Under the pieces are notes generated by a model that saw nothing but the letters and a program-made list of their open reading frames with translations, made no database searches and had not been told where the DNA came from. Source: Myxococcales bacterium (GTDB lineage Bacteria; Myxococcota_A; Polyangia; Polyangiales; Houyiibacteriaceae). Taken from it: DNA of 53,348 nt. Of the stretch, positions 43,659-51,233 are shown piece by piece; positions within the stretch are counted from its first letter, which is position 1; every line of letters begins with the position of its first letter. The position numbers and the translations under genes were made by a program. The stretch is from contig JAHBWH010000037.1 in assembly GCA_019637115.1 (NCBI GenBank), forward strand, positions 1-53,348, in the 5' to 3' direction.

Positions 43659-45298
43659 GCAGGCGCTCCTTCATCTCCATCTCGATGTCCGCGTCCGGGT
43701 CCGAGTCCGAGTCCGCGTTCGAGTCCGAGTCCGAGTCCGAGTTCGAGTCCGAGTCCGAGTTCGTGTCCGAGTCCGTGTCCGAGTCCGAGTCCGAGTCCGT
43801 GTCCGTGTCCGAGTCCGTGTCGCTGTCCGGGTCCGAGTCCATGTCCGTGTCGCTCTCGAAGTCCGCGTTGGTGTCCGTGTCGGGGTCCGCGTCCGTATCG
43901 GGGTCCGCGTCCGTCTCGGTCTCCACGTCCGTGTCGGTCTCCACGTCGAGGCCCGGAGCTGGGCCAGAGTCCGGGTCGACGTCGAGGCCCGGAGCTCGGT
44001 CGAGGCCCGGAGCTCGGTCGTGGCGCGTCGGCGCGTGGGCGCTCACGATCGCGGGGCTCTTCGCGGCGCCGACGTCCGCGCAGCAGCCGCGAGGGCCCGC
44101 CGAGATCATCTCCGGCGCCCGGGAGGCGGCCGCGGCGCAGCGCAGCGAGCGCGCGATGGGCAGCGTCCCGGACGAGGCGGCGGTGCGACGCGCGCTCGGC
44201 GAGCCGCTCGAGCTGGCGAGCGCCTCGGCGACGCTCTCCGTCCCCACCGGCACGATCCGCGTCGAGGTGGTCGACGAGAACACGAACCCGATCCCGAACG
44301 CCCCGATCCGCATCGGCGTGATGAAGGCCGATGGCGGCCGGGACAACCTCGAGGGACGCACGGACGCCGGCGGCGTCCTCGTGCTCAGCGACCTCGCGAC
44401 GGGATCGGGGCAATCATACCGCGTCAACGTCCCGTACCAAGGCGCGACCTACTCCTCGACGCCCTTCCGGCTCGAGCCCGACCGCGGCCATCTGGTGCGG
44501 GTCGCGGCGCTCTCGACGACGCGCGACACCCGCGCGCTGCTGCAGACGCTCGGCCAGACCCACCTCGAGTACCGCGACGAGCGCGTGCACGTGACGATGC
44601 AGGCGCAGCTCACGAACCTCGGGAGCGAGACCGTCGTCTTCTCCGAGGAGGGGCTCCGCGTGCGCCTCCCGCACGGCTTCACGGCGTTCCAATCGCCCCA
44701 GCAGATGACCGACCAGCGCCTCGTGCCCGACGACGACGGCTTCCGCCTGAAGGGCTCGATCCCGCCGGGCCGCACGACGCTCGCGTGGGCCTTCGACGTC
44801 CCCCTGAAGAGCCGCGACATCGTCATCGCGATGCCGATGCCGTTTCGGACCTACCGGTATCGCGTGCTCAGCGACGCCTCACCCGGGATGACGCTCGAGG
44901 TCGACGGCTTCGACGAGAGCTTCGAGCACGAGGCGAGCGGACGGCGCTTCTTGGTCGCGCAGACGGAGCGGCGCCCCGAGGATCCGCAGCTCGACACCAT
45001 CGCGATCCACATCCGCGGCATCCCGGGCCCCGGCCCCTTGCGCTTCGTGGCCGTCGGTGCCGCGCTCATCCTCGCGCTCTTCGGCTTCTTGCTGGTGACG
45101 CGGGGCGGTGATCGCGAGGGCACCCTCGCGAAGGCCCGCGCCGCCCGCAAGACGGAGCTCCTCGACGAGGCGGCCGAGCTCGAGCGGCTCTACGCCGCCA
45201 GCGAGGTCGGCCCGAATTTCCACGCCCGCCGGATGCAGGAGCTCATCCGAGAGCTTGCGGCCCTGCTCCGGGCCGAAGGCGCCGCGGCGAAACGCTGA
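43655..45298 (+). CDS. Membrane protein with N-terminal Ser-rich repeat and transthyretin-like domain
   Basis: 547 residues from ATG 43655, overlapping the previous stop (ATGA). The first 100 residues are Ser/Glu/Val repeats from a hexanucleotide array. A second repeat of SRPGAR-type units follows, then a signal-like segment GAWALTIAGLFAAPTSAQ at about residue 130. The mature part has a transthyretin/carboxypeptidase-regulatory-like region (GTIRVEVVDENTNPIPNAPI), a beta-rich middle (VHVTMQAQLTNLGSETVVF) and one helix near the end (FVAVGAALILALFGFLLV), then a cytoplasmic Arg/Glu-rich tail. The start may lie inside the repeat. It closes the ccm cluster, so a role in assembly is possible. The function is unknown. 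Confidence 0.75.
   Translation: MSRRSFISISMSASGSESESAFESESESEFESESEFVSESVSESESESVSVSESVSLSGSESMSVSLSKSALVSVSGSASVSGSASVSVSTSVSVSTSRPGAGPESGSTSRPGARSRPGARSWRVGAWALTIAGLFAAPTSAQQPRGPAEIISGAREAAAAQRSERAMGSVPDEAAVRRALGEPLELASASATLSVPTGTIRVEVVDENTNPIPNAPIRIGVMKADGGRDNLEGRTDAGGVLVLSDLATGSGQSYRVNVPYQGATYSSTPFRLEPDRGHLVRVAALSTTRDTRALLQTLGQTHLEYRDERVHVTMQAQLTNLGSETVVFSEEGLRVRLPHGFTAFQSPQQMTDQRLVPDDDGFRLKGSIPPGRTTLAWAFDVPLKSRDIVIAMPMPFRTYRYRVLSDASPGMTLEVDGFDESFEHEASGRRFLVAQTERRPEDPQLDTIAIHIRGIPGPGPLRFVAVGAALILALFGFLLVTRGGDREGTLAKARAARKTELLDEAAELERLYAASEVGPNFHARRMQELIRELAALLRAEGAAAKR
43688..43946. repeat. Hexanucleotide repeat array (TCCGAG/TCCGTG and variants)
   Basis: A long run of 6-bp units of the form TCCGnG, mainly TCCGAG and TCCGTG, with TCCGCG, TTCGAG and TCGGTCTC variants, occupies 43688-43946. 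On the plus strand it encodes Ser-Glu, Ser-Val and Ser-Ala pairs; on the minus strand it encodes Asp-Ser and Asp-Thr pairs. A following set of four GTCGAGGCCCGGAGCT-like units spans about 43945-44025. Both can change length without changing frame. Confidence 0.85.
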
Positions 45299-45320
45299 GT
45301 CCGGGAGACCCCCGAACCCG

Positions 45321-45349
45321 TTGGCAAGGCTCGGGACCCCGGCTAGGGT
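45321..45349 (+). promoter_or_regulatory. Promoter upstream of ssb
   Basis: TTGGCA (45321-45326), a 17-nt spacer and TAGGGT (45344-45349) match a vegetative sigma-70-type promoter. It is embedded in GC-rich inverted sequence (GGGACCCCGG, GGTCCGGGACCC). The leader to the ssb start would be about 145 nt. A further TAGGCT lies at about 45411. Confidence 0.55.
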
Positions 45350-45502
45350 CCGGGACCCGGCGTCCGGGTCCACGGGCCAGACGTCGCGGCTAGACGTCAC
45401 ACAGGCGTACTAGGCTCGACCCGACGCTCACGAGGGCAACGCAAGACGCGCCGCGCACGAAACCGAGCAGCAGCCCAGCCGATACAGCAGCAGGAGGATC
45501 TC

Positions 45503-46030
45503 ATGAACACACTTTGCGCCATCGGGCGGCTCGGCGCCGACCCCGAGATGAAGACCACCCGCTCGGGCATGTCCGTCCTGGAGCTCCGCATCGCCATCGA
45601 CGCCCGCACGAAGAAGGGCGAGGAGTGGGTCTCGGTGACGACCTGGTGCCGCGCGTCGCTCTTCGGCCGCCGGGCCGAGGCGCTGCAGCGCCAGCTCGGC
45701 AAGGGCGATCGCGTCGGCGTCACCGGCGCGCTCCACGTCCGCGAGTTCGAGCGGAACGACGGCAGCCGCGGCTACTCGGTCGAGATCCTCAACGCGGACA
45801 TCACGCTCCTCGGAGGGCGCGGAGCCGGCGGTGGTGGCGGCGGCGGCCGCGACTTCGGCGGCGGCGGCGGTGGTGGCGGCTTCGGCGGCGGCGGTGGCGG
45901 CGGCTACGACGACTTCGGCGGCGGCGGTGGTGGCGGCCGAAGCGGCGGCGGCGGTGGTGGCGGCGGTGGTGGCGGCGGCTACGACGACTTCCCCGCCGAC
46001 GACTTCGGCGAGGACGACATCCCGTTCTGA
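45503..46030 (+). CDS. ssb: Single-stranded DNA-binding protein
   Basis: 175 residues; ATG 45503 has GGAGG 6 nt upstream. Residues 1-105 are the OB fold (MNTLCAIGRLGADPEM, WVSVTTWCRASLFGRRAEAL, GDRVGVTGALHVREFE). A long Gly-rich linker (about 108-160) holds two YDDF islands. The C-terminal acidic tip ends DDIPF, the site that binds partner proteins. It coats single-stranded DNA in replication, recombination and repair. The Gly-rich linker is longer and purer than in E. coli. Confidence 0.97.
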   Translation: MNTLCAIGRLGADPEMKTTRSGMSVLELRIAIDARTKKGEEWVSVTTWCRASLFGRRAEALQRQLGKGDRVGVTGALHVREFERNDGSRGYSVEILNADITLLGGRGAGGGGGGGRDFGGGGGGGGFGGGGGGGYDDFGGGGGGGRSGGGGGGGGGGGGYDDFPADDFGEDDIPF

Positions 46031-46098
46031 ACCACGTTCCGGGCAGAGCCACCCGCGCCGCTCGCTCTGTGCAAGGCGTCGAGGCGACGGGGGCTCGC

Positions 46099-46159
46099 CG
46101 CGCCGCCCGGAGGCGGCCAGGCCTGCGCGCGCGAGCAGCTCGCGTTCGAGCGCTGGCGA
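46099..46159 (-). pseudogene. Degenerate tandem copy of the 3' end of the YtxH-domain gene
   Basis: 46099-46159 repeats 46160-46220, the last 14 codons of the YtxH gene and its trailer, at an offset of 61 bp with one small indel and several substitutions (about 85-90 percent identity by eye). It lies just past the stop codon of that gene. It has no open frame of its own worth calling. Confidence 0.8.
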
Positions 46160-46178
46160 CGCGCCGCCCGGAGGCGGG

Positions 46179-46538
46179 TCAGGCGTGCGCGCGCGAGCCG
46201 GTCGAGTTCGAGCGCTCGCGCTCTTGCGTGGTCGGCATCGGGCGCTCCTCGGGGGCCTCCTCGTCGTGCGAGCCCATCGTGCGCGCGAGTAGATCCTCCG
46301 CCTTCTCGCGGATCACGCGCCGCGTCTCCTCCCCCTTCGTGGGAGCGAAGAGCACGCCGAGGCCCGCGCCGACGGCCATGCCGATCGCGAACGAGCCGAC
46401 CATCGGCAAGAGCCCGTAGCCGTGGGAGCTCGCGCGCGCGAGCCCGACGCGCGAGAGCATCGCGTCGACGTCGACGCCGCGCGCTTCGAGCCGATCGAGG
46501 AGGTTGGAGGCATCGCGGAGGAAAGACGGGGTCTTCAT
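46179..46538 (-). CDS. YtxH-domain small protein
   Basis: 119 residues from ATG 46538, with AAAGGA 8 nt upstream. After an amphipathic N-terminal half (SFLRDASNLLDRLEARG), residues about 45-78 form the YtxH membrane-associated motif VGSFAIGMAVGAGLGVLFAP followed by TKGEETRRVIREKAEDLL. The C-terminus is polar. YtxH-type proteins are found in stress responses of many bacteria; the molecular role is unknown. The 3' end is duplicated downstream (46099-46159). Confidence 0.83.
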   Translation of the reverse strand: MKTPSFLRDASNLLDRLEARGVDVDAMLSRVGLARASSHGYGLLPMVGSFAIGMAVGAGLGVLFAPTKGEETRRVIREKAEDLLARTMGSHDEEAPEERPMPTTQERERSNSTGSRAHA

Positions 46539-46711
46539 GGGAGATCCTTTCGTGGGAGGTTGGGAGGCGTCGGGCGAGCAGTGCTCCGCCCGCTCAGCGT
46601 GTGGAGTTGCAGCGAGCGTGCCGACGCGCGGCCGCCGCGCGCGCCGAGATCCACGGCCCTCGCGACCGGCCGACGCGTGGCGAAAACCCTCGGTCGTGGC
46701 GACCTCGCCGC

Positions 46712-47398
46712 TCAGCGGCGCTCTTCGCCGCTGGAAGCTCTCGCCGCTCGCCGCCCCAGCGCTGGCGTCGACGGCGCGCGACGCCCTCGAGACTCGCGGC
46801 GAGCGTGCGCCGCGATGCGCGAGCCCTCGCGCCGCATCCAGACGTACGCGAGCCCCGCGCTCAGCGCGCCCCCGGCGACTGGGACGAGCTTGACGGCGAC
46901 TCGCCGTGCGATGAAGCGCGCGCTGCGGCGGAGGAGCTCGTCGACGAGCGCGCGCTTCGCGACGTCGTCGAGCGCGTCGGCGTCCTCCGGGAGCGCGTAC
47001 GCCGCGCGCACCACGCGACGCCTCCACGCGGGGTCGTCGAAGAGCGCGGGATCTTCGCGCAACAGCAGCACCGCCGCGAGCTCCGTGCGCAACGCGATCG
47101 TGCCTCCGGCGTCGAGGAGGCCCGCGAGCGGCGCGAAGACGCCGCCGGGCATCCCGAGCACGAACGCCCGCAGCGCGGCCCTGCGGGCATAGCGCTCGCA
47201 CGTGGCGTCCACCGCCCCGCGCCGAACCGGCCGTCGACCCGCCGCGCTCTTCTTCGCGAGGGGCCAGCGGAGCCTCGACGGCGCGTCGGCCCCCGCCGAG
47301 CGCTTCGAGTGGCTCGACGGTGTTCGCGCGCGAGCGCGGACGCGCGCGGGGTCGACGGTCTCGGTGAGGAACGAGTGAAGGAGTCTTTCGAGTCTCAT
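46712..47398 (-). CDS. EcsC-family-like protein
   Basis: 228 residues from ATG 47398; no clear ribosome site. A basic N-terminal third (rich in Arg/Ser) precedes a helical domain: ERYARRAALRAFVLGMPGG, PLAGLLDAGGTIALRTEL, then ALVDELLRRSARFIARRVAVK and LVPVAGGALSAGLAYVWMRR. The last part, with Pro-Val-Ala-Gly-Gly followed by a hydrophobic stretch, is the pattern of EcsC proteins. The role is uncertain; EcsC members associate with membranes. Three 54-bp repeats lie upstream of the start. Confidence 0.65.
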   Translation of the reverse strand: MRLERLLHSFLTETVDPARVRARARTPSSHSKRSAGADAPSRLRWPLAKKSAAGRRPVRRGAVDATCERYARRAALRAFVLGMPGGVFAPLAGLLDAGGTIALRTELAAVLLLREDPALFDDPAWRRRVVRAAYALPEDADALDDVAKRALVDELLRRSARFIARRVAVKLVPVAGGALSAGLAYVWMRREGSRIAAHARRESRGRRAPSTPALGRRAARASSGEERR

Positions 47399-47742
47399 GC
47401 GGTCGCGCGTTGCAGCACACGTGCCTCGCGCGGCTCGTTCACCGGCCTCGCCCCGGCGCGATCGATACGCACACATGCCTCGCGCGACTCGTCACCGGCC
47501 TCGCCCCGCACGATCGGCATACGCACACATGCCTCGCGCGACTCGTTACCGGCCTCGCAGCGGCGCGAGCGGCATACGTCGAGGGGACGGCGGTTCGTGT
47601 GAGAGCTCCGAACAACTGAGTGTCGTCCTCGCGCGAGGGAAGAGGTCGCCTCGAGATGACGTAGGTTCGCGGTACTTTCCGGTCGGGCCAGGTCATGGTA
47701 CGCCCGGCCACCGGGTCAGAACAGGCCCCAGGAGGTTTCGAG
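47399..47742. other. Divergent intergenic region with 54-bp repeats
   Basis: 344 bp between the EcsC-like gene (-) and the lipoprotein gene (+). The first half holds three 54-bp tandem repeats. The second half (about 47578-47742) has no repeat or ORF that can be supported. It contains AGGAGG at 47730-47735 ahead of ATG 47743, and a TAGGTT at about 47664 that could be a -10 box. Confidence 0.6.
47415..47577. repeat. Three tandem 54-bp repeats
   Basis: Copies start at 47415, 47469 and 47523, each beginning GCACACATGCCTCGCGCGAC (first copy GCACACGTGCC) and continuing TCGTCACCGGCCTCGC. Period 54 bp. Because 54 is a multiple of three, several frames stay open through them (18-residue repeats), but no gene start or ribosome site supports coding. 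Confidence 0.9.
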
Positions 47743-48297
47743 ATGAGCTGGATCAAGTGGATGTGCGCGCTGGCGCTCGTGGGCGCGGTCGCCTGCGGCG
47801 GCGGCAACGAAGAAGAGGCGCAGCGCCAAGCCGAGGAGCTCGCGGCGCAGCTCGAGGGCGCGCTCAACATGGCGGCCGAGCAGCTCGAGCAGGCCAACGA
47901 GGCGACGGCCGAGGCGGCGGGTGACATCGCCGAGGCGACCACGCCCGGCGCGCCCGGCGCGGGCGGCCTCGAGGAGCTCGGCGCGGCGCTCGGCGCAGCG
48001 CTCGAGGCGGCGGGCAACGCGGAGGGCGGCGAGCCGTGCGAGCAGGCCTACAATGGCGCGGTGGCGATGATCGCCGCGCTCTCGAAGAACATGCCGGGCG
48101 GCATGGGCGGCCCGAACATGCCCTCGCGGGACACCTACCTCTCGGCGTGCCGCCAGCTCCCGGCGGACGCGCAGCAGTGCTCCGTGCCCGCGTACGCGAT
48201 GGCCAACCAGGAGACCTGCCAGACGGTCATGCAGCGCCCCGACGTGCAGCAGAAGATCGCCGAGCTCCAGCGGATCATGCAGGGCGGCGGCAACTGA
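47743..48297 (+). CDS. Lipoprotein of unknown function
   Basis: 184 residues from ATG 47743, with AGGAGG 7 nt upstream. The signal peptide MCALALVGAVAC ends in a lipobox, followed by Gly-Gly-Gly and an acidic helical stretch of Glu/Ala/Gln residues (about 25-85), Gly/Ala-rich. The C-terminal domain has six Cys in pairs (GEPCEQAY, LSACRQL, AQQCSVPAY, ETCQTVM) and is largely helical. No function is assigned. A strong hairpin follows. Confidence 0.78.
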   Translation: MSWIKWMCALALVGAVACGGGNEEEAQRQAEELAAQLEGALNMAAEQLEQANEATAEAAGDIAEATTPGAPGAGGLEELGAALGAALEAAGNAEGGEPCEQAYNGAVAMIAALSKNMPGGMGGPNMPSRDTYLSACRQLPADAQQCSVPAYAMANQETCQTVMQRPDVQQKIAELQRIMQGGGN

Positions 48298-48336
48298 ACC
48301 AGACGTGACGTCACGCGTCGCGTGCGTCGACCAGGT

Positions 48337-48369
48337 CGAAGGGCGTCCCTCACGAGGGGGCGCCCTTCG
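48337..48369. terminator. Bidirectional terminator hairpin
   Basis: CGAAGGGCG pairs with CGCCCTTCG and CCCTC with GAGGG inside (48337-48369), with one bulge and an ACG loop. It lies 39 bp past the lipoprotein stop and 22 bp past the stop of the converging lipid-kinase gene. Its symmetry suits both directions. Confidence 0.7.
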
Positions 48370-48391
48370 TCCGTTCGAGTCCAACGACCCG

Positions 48392-49447
48392 TCAAGGCCG
48401 GGCGATGGCGACTGGCGGGCCCGGGCGGACCTCGAGGCGACGAACGCCCGGATAGATCTCGCCGTCGAGGACCGGCGCGAGCGGCTCCCGAGTCGCCTCG
48501 ATCACCATCTCGCGGCCGGGCGTCTCCACCAGCCCCTTGGCGCTCATGAGCCTCCCGGCGGCGAGCTGCGGCAGGTTCTTGAGCAGCTCCCAAGGCGAGG
48601 GATCTCCCGCGTGCAGGTGGAGCACGCCGGGCTCGCGCGCGAGCGGGAAGACGCGCACCACGCCCCCGAGGTCGACGTCGAAGGCGCCCGCGTGCAGCGC
48701 CGAGTGCTCGACGCTCGGGACGTCCTCGCCGTCGATGCGCACGCGCGCGACGGTCGGCCGGAACACCCGCTCGCTCGCCGAGGTCCAGCGCTCGCCCAGC
48801 GGCAGGCCGAGCGAGCGGACGGTCTGCGAAGCGAGCACGCGGCCGATCACCGTGACGACGCCGAGCGCGTTCGGATCGCGGAGCGCGTAGAACTGCTCGA
48901 AGAAGCGCTGGCCCACGCCGCCCGCGGCGAGCGCGAAGCCGAGGAGGTCGAAGGGCCCCTCGGTGGCCACGCTCGCGCCGCGCACCACCCCCGCCTTGCT
49001 GACGAAGTCGGCGTCCGTGCGCACCCGCTCGCCGACGAGCGAGAGCGAGGGCAGCGTGATCTGCTCGACGGCGCCGCGGTCGAGCGCCCGCCGCAAGCGC
49101 GCGAGGATGTCCATCGTGCCGCCGCGCAGGCCGACGCGCTTGGCGACGAAGTCGATGGTGCCGCCGTTCGTTGGGACGAGCGGCGGAAGCGCGAAGGATG
49201 GATCCGCGAGGCGCCGCGCGTGCAGCACGTTCAGGAGGTGGTGCAGCGCGCCGTCGCCGCCCGCCGCCACCAGGACCTCCGCGCCGCCCGCCATCATCTC
49301 GTCGACGGCCGTCGGGAGCTCGTCGAGCGACGAGGTCACACGGACGACACCGCCCGCGCCGATCGTCTCGGAGACCTCGCGCGCCCGCAGGGGACGACGC
49401 CGGTTCTTGCGCGAGTTGGCGTTGATGATGACGCCGATGCGAGCCAC
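48392..49447 (-). CDS. Diacylglycerol-kinase-fold lipid kinase
   Basis: 351 residues from GTG 49447 (TAGGAT lies 7 nt before it); ATG 49456 also fits. The N-terminal half has the DAGK catalytic fold: IGVIINANSRKNRRRP, and the nucleotide motif LVAAGGDGALHHLLNVL with GGDG. PPLVPTNGGTIDFVAKRVGL is the substrate loop. The C-terminal half is the beta-sandwich found in YegS/DgkB proteins, with DPNALGVVTVIG and ARVRIDGEDVPSVE. It phosphorylates a membrane lipid such as diacylglycerol or a sphingoid base. It is divergent from the LeuA-like gene across 218 bp. Confidence 0.86.
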   Translation of the reverse strand: MARIGVIINANSRKNRRRPLRAREVSETIGAGGVVRVTSSLDELPTAVDEMMAGGAEVLVAAGGDGALHHLLNVLHARRLADPSFALPPLVPTNGGTIDFVAKRVGLRGGTMDILARLRRALDRGAVEQITLPSLSLVGERVRTDADFVSKAGVVRGASVATEGPFDLLGFALAAGGVGQRFFEQFYALRDPNALGVVTVIGRVLASQTVRSLGLPLGERWTSASERVFRPTVARVRIDGEDVPSVEHSALHAGAFDVDLGGVVRVFPLAREPGVLHLHAGDPSPWELLKNLPQLAAGRLMSAKGLVETPGREMVIEATREPLAPVLDGEIYPGVRRLEVRPGPPVAIARP

Positions 49448-49665
49448 GGCGCGCATCCTACGACGCGCGGATGCGCGCAGCCCGCCGAAATACGGCTCAC
49501 GTTCCGTGCGCGCGACGAAGCGTCGGACTGGCGCGCGTGGAGACGCGACGCGGCGAAGGCCATGGGTGATCGATCGCAAACCATCGGATCCACGAGAAAA
49601 TGTCGTTCCCCCATGTGAGCTAGCTCCGTGGAGCGCCCCCCACGGTCGCGGGTAGAGTGTCGGCG

Positions 49666-51036
49666 ATGGACTCCGACGAGCTGATCTACGACTGGAACGA
49701 GGCCGAGCGCCGCGGACCGATCTTCCCGCGCGCCTTCGAGCTTCACGACGAGACGCTGCGAGATGGCATCCAGAACCCGTCGGTGGTCGACCCGGGCATC
49801 GGCGACAAGCTCGAGATCTTGCATCTCCTCGACGAGGTCGGCGTGGAGAGCACCGACGTAGGGCTGCCGGGCGCCGGCCCCCGCGCGTTCGAGGACGTCC
49901 TCACGCTCTGCAAGGAGATCGCCTCCCAGAAGCTGAACATCCGCGCGACCTGCGCGGGCCGCACGCTCGAGGCCGACATCGCGCCGATGGTCGAGGTCAG
50001 CCAGAAGGCGGGCATCCCCGTCGAGGTGATGACCTTCATCGGGAGCTCGCCGATCCGCCAATACGCCGAGGGCTGGACGACCGAGAAGATCATCGAGCTC
50101 AGCGTGAAGGCGATCCGCTTCGCGGTGAAGGAGGGGCTGCCGGTCACCTTCGTCACGGAGGACACGACGCGCTCGCGCCCGGACTTCCTCACCGACCTCT
50201 TCCGCGCGGCCATCGAGGCGGGCGCCACGCGCCTCTGCCTTTGCGACACGGTCGGTCACGTCACGCCGGACGGCGTGAAGAACCTCATCCACTTCACCCG
50301 CCACGTGATCTCGGGCACCGGCGTCGACGTACAGATCGACTGGCACGGGCACAACGATCGCGGCCTCGCGCTCGCCAACAGCCTCTTCGCGCTCGAGCAC
50401 GGCGCGGACCGCGTGCATGGCTGCGTGCTCGGCATCGGCGAGCGGGTCGGCAACGCGCCGCTCGACCTCCTGCTCATCAACCTCAAGCTCCTCGGCGCGC
50501 TACAGGATCGGGACCTCTCGAAGCTCGCCGCCCTCGCGCGCAAGGTGAGCGCCGCGACCCGCTTCCCGATCCCGATCAACTACCCGGTGGTCGGCGACGA
50601 CGCCTTCCGCACCGCGACGGGCGTGCACGCGGCGGCGATCATCAAGGCGCACAAGAAGGGCGACGAGTGGCTCGCCGACCGCGTCTACAGCGGCGTCCCC
50701 GCGGCGATGTTCGGCCGCGAGCAGGAGATCGTCATCGGTCCGATGAGCGGCATCTCGAACGTGACGCACTGGCTCGAGCGGCACGGCATCGAGGCGAAGG
50801 GGACGCTCATCAAGGCGGTGCTCCTCGTCGCGAAGGCCTCCGACCACAACCTCGCGACCGAGGAGGTCCTGGCGGTGGTGGATCGACACCGAAAGCAAGA
50901 GGCCGCGCAGGTTGCGAAGGAGGCGGCCGCGAAGGCCGCGCAACCGTCGGCGGAGCCCGCACAGCCCGCAGAGCCCCCCGCGGCCGCGAAAGAGGCCGAC
51001 GAGCCCAAGACGAACGGCAAGCCGATCGAGGCCTGA
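49666..51036 (+). CDS. 2-isopropylmalate synthase-like (LeuA/HMGL family) enzyme
   Basis: 456 residues from ATG 49666 (TAGAGT lies 7 nt before it); GTG 49657 is possible. It is a DRE-TIM barrel: HDETLRDGIQNP gives the Arg/Asp pair, DWHGHNDRGLALANS the metal-binding HxH, and GIGERVGNAPLDLLL the signature motif. It would condense acetyl-CoA (or a relative) with a 2-oxoacid, as in leucine, citramalate or homocitrate synthesis. The C-terminal allosteric leucine-binding domain of true LeuA is absent; instead a helical subdomain and an Ala/Pro/Lys/Glu tail end the protein. No leuB or leuCD is nearby. The precise substrate is undetermined. Its 3' end is followed by decayed repeat copies. Confidence 0.83.
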   Translation: MDSDELIYDWNEAERRGPIFPRAFELHDETLRDGIQNPSVVDPGIGDKLEILHLLDEVGVESTDVGLPGAGPRAFEDVLTLCKEIASQKLNIRATCAGRTLEADIAPMVEVSQKAGIPVEVMTFIGSSPIRQYAEGWTTEKIIELSVKAIRFAVKEGLPVTFVTEDTTRSRPDFLTDLFRAAIEAGATRLCLCDTVGHVTPDGVKNLIHFTRHVISGTGVDVQIDWHGHNDRGLALANSLFALEHGADRVHGCVLGIGERVGNAPLDLLLINLKLLGALQDRDLSKLAALARKVSAATRFPIPINYPVVGDDAFRTATGVHAAAIIKAHKKGDEWLADRVYSGVPAAMFGREQEIVIGPMSGISNVTHWLERHGIEAKGTLIKAVLLVAKASDHNLATEEVLAVVDRHRKQEAAQVAKEAAAKAAQPSAEPAQPAEPPAAAKEADEPKTNGKPIEA

Positions 51037-51214
51037 GCGCGGCTCCGCGGCCACGACGACGACCGCGAGACGAACGGCAAGTCGATCGAGGCTCGAGCGC
51101 GGCTCCGCGACCGCGATTGAGGTCGACGAGCCCAAGACGAAGGGCAAGTCGATCGAGGCTCGAGCGCGGCCGAACGAGACGGACGAGCCAAAGACGACGG
51201 AACGAGGCCTGAGG
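51037..51214 (+). pseudogene. Degenerate tandem copies of the 3' end of the LeuA-like gene
   Basis: The gene's last bases (GAGCCCAAGACGAACGGCAA then GCCGATCGAGGCCTGAGCGC) reappear at 51061-51120 (offset 60 bp), at about 51125-51180 (offset 124-127 bp) and, as a decayed fragment, at about 51182-51214. Copies differ by substitutions (AACGGCAAGTCG, AAGGGCAAGTCG) and lose the original stop codon. They lie in the gap before the converging M50 gene. Confidence 0.8.
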
Positions 51215-51233
51215 TCGGCTCTCGGCTGTGGGC

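Noticed and set aside
43207-44427. Minus-strand 406-codon frame rich in Asp-Ser repeats, resembling SD-repeat adhesins
   Set aside because: It lies opposite the ccm cluster, which has ATGA-coupled genes on the plus strand and real domain similarity. The Asp-Ser repeat is the reverse strand of the TCCGAG array and the rest of the frame has no domain.
47415-47577. 54-bp tandem repeats as a possible CRISPR array
   Set aside because: There are no unique spacers between the units and no cas genes in the window.
48370-48400. GTTCGAGTCC resembling a tRNA T-arm
   Set aside because: No acceptor stem, D-arm or anticodon arm can be folded around it; it overlaps the end of the lipid-kinase gene.
50241-51212. 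Plus-strand Arg-rich frame across the LeuA-like gene
   Set aside because: Composition is typical of a frame-shifted shadow in a high-GC gene, with no domain or ribosome site.
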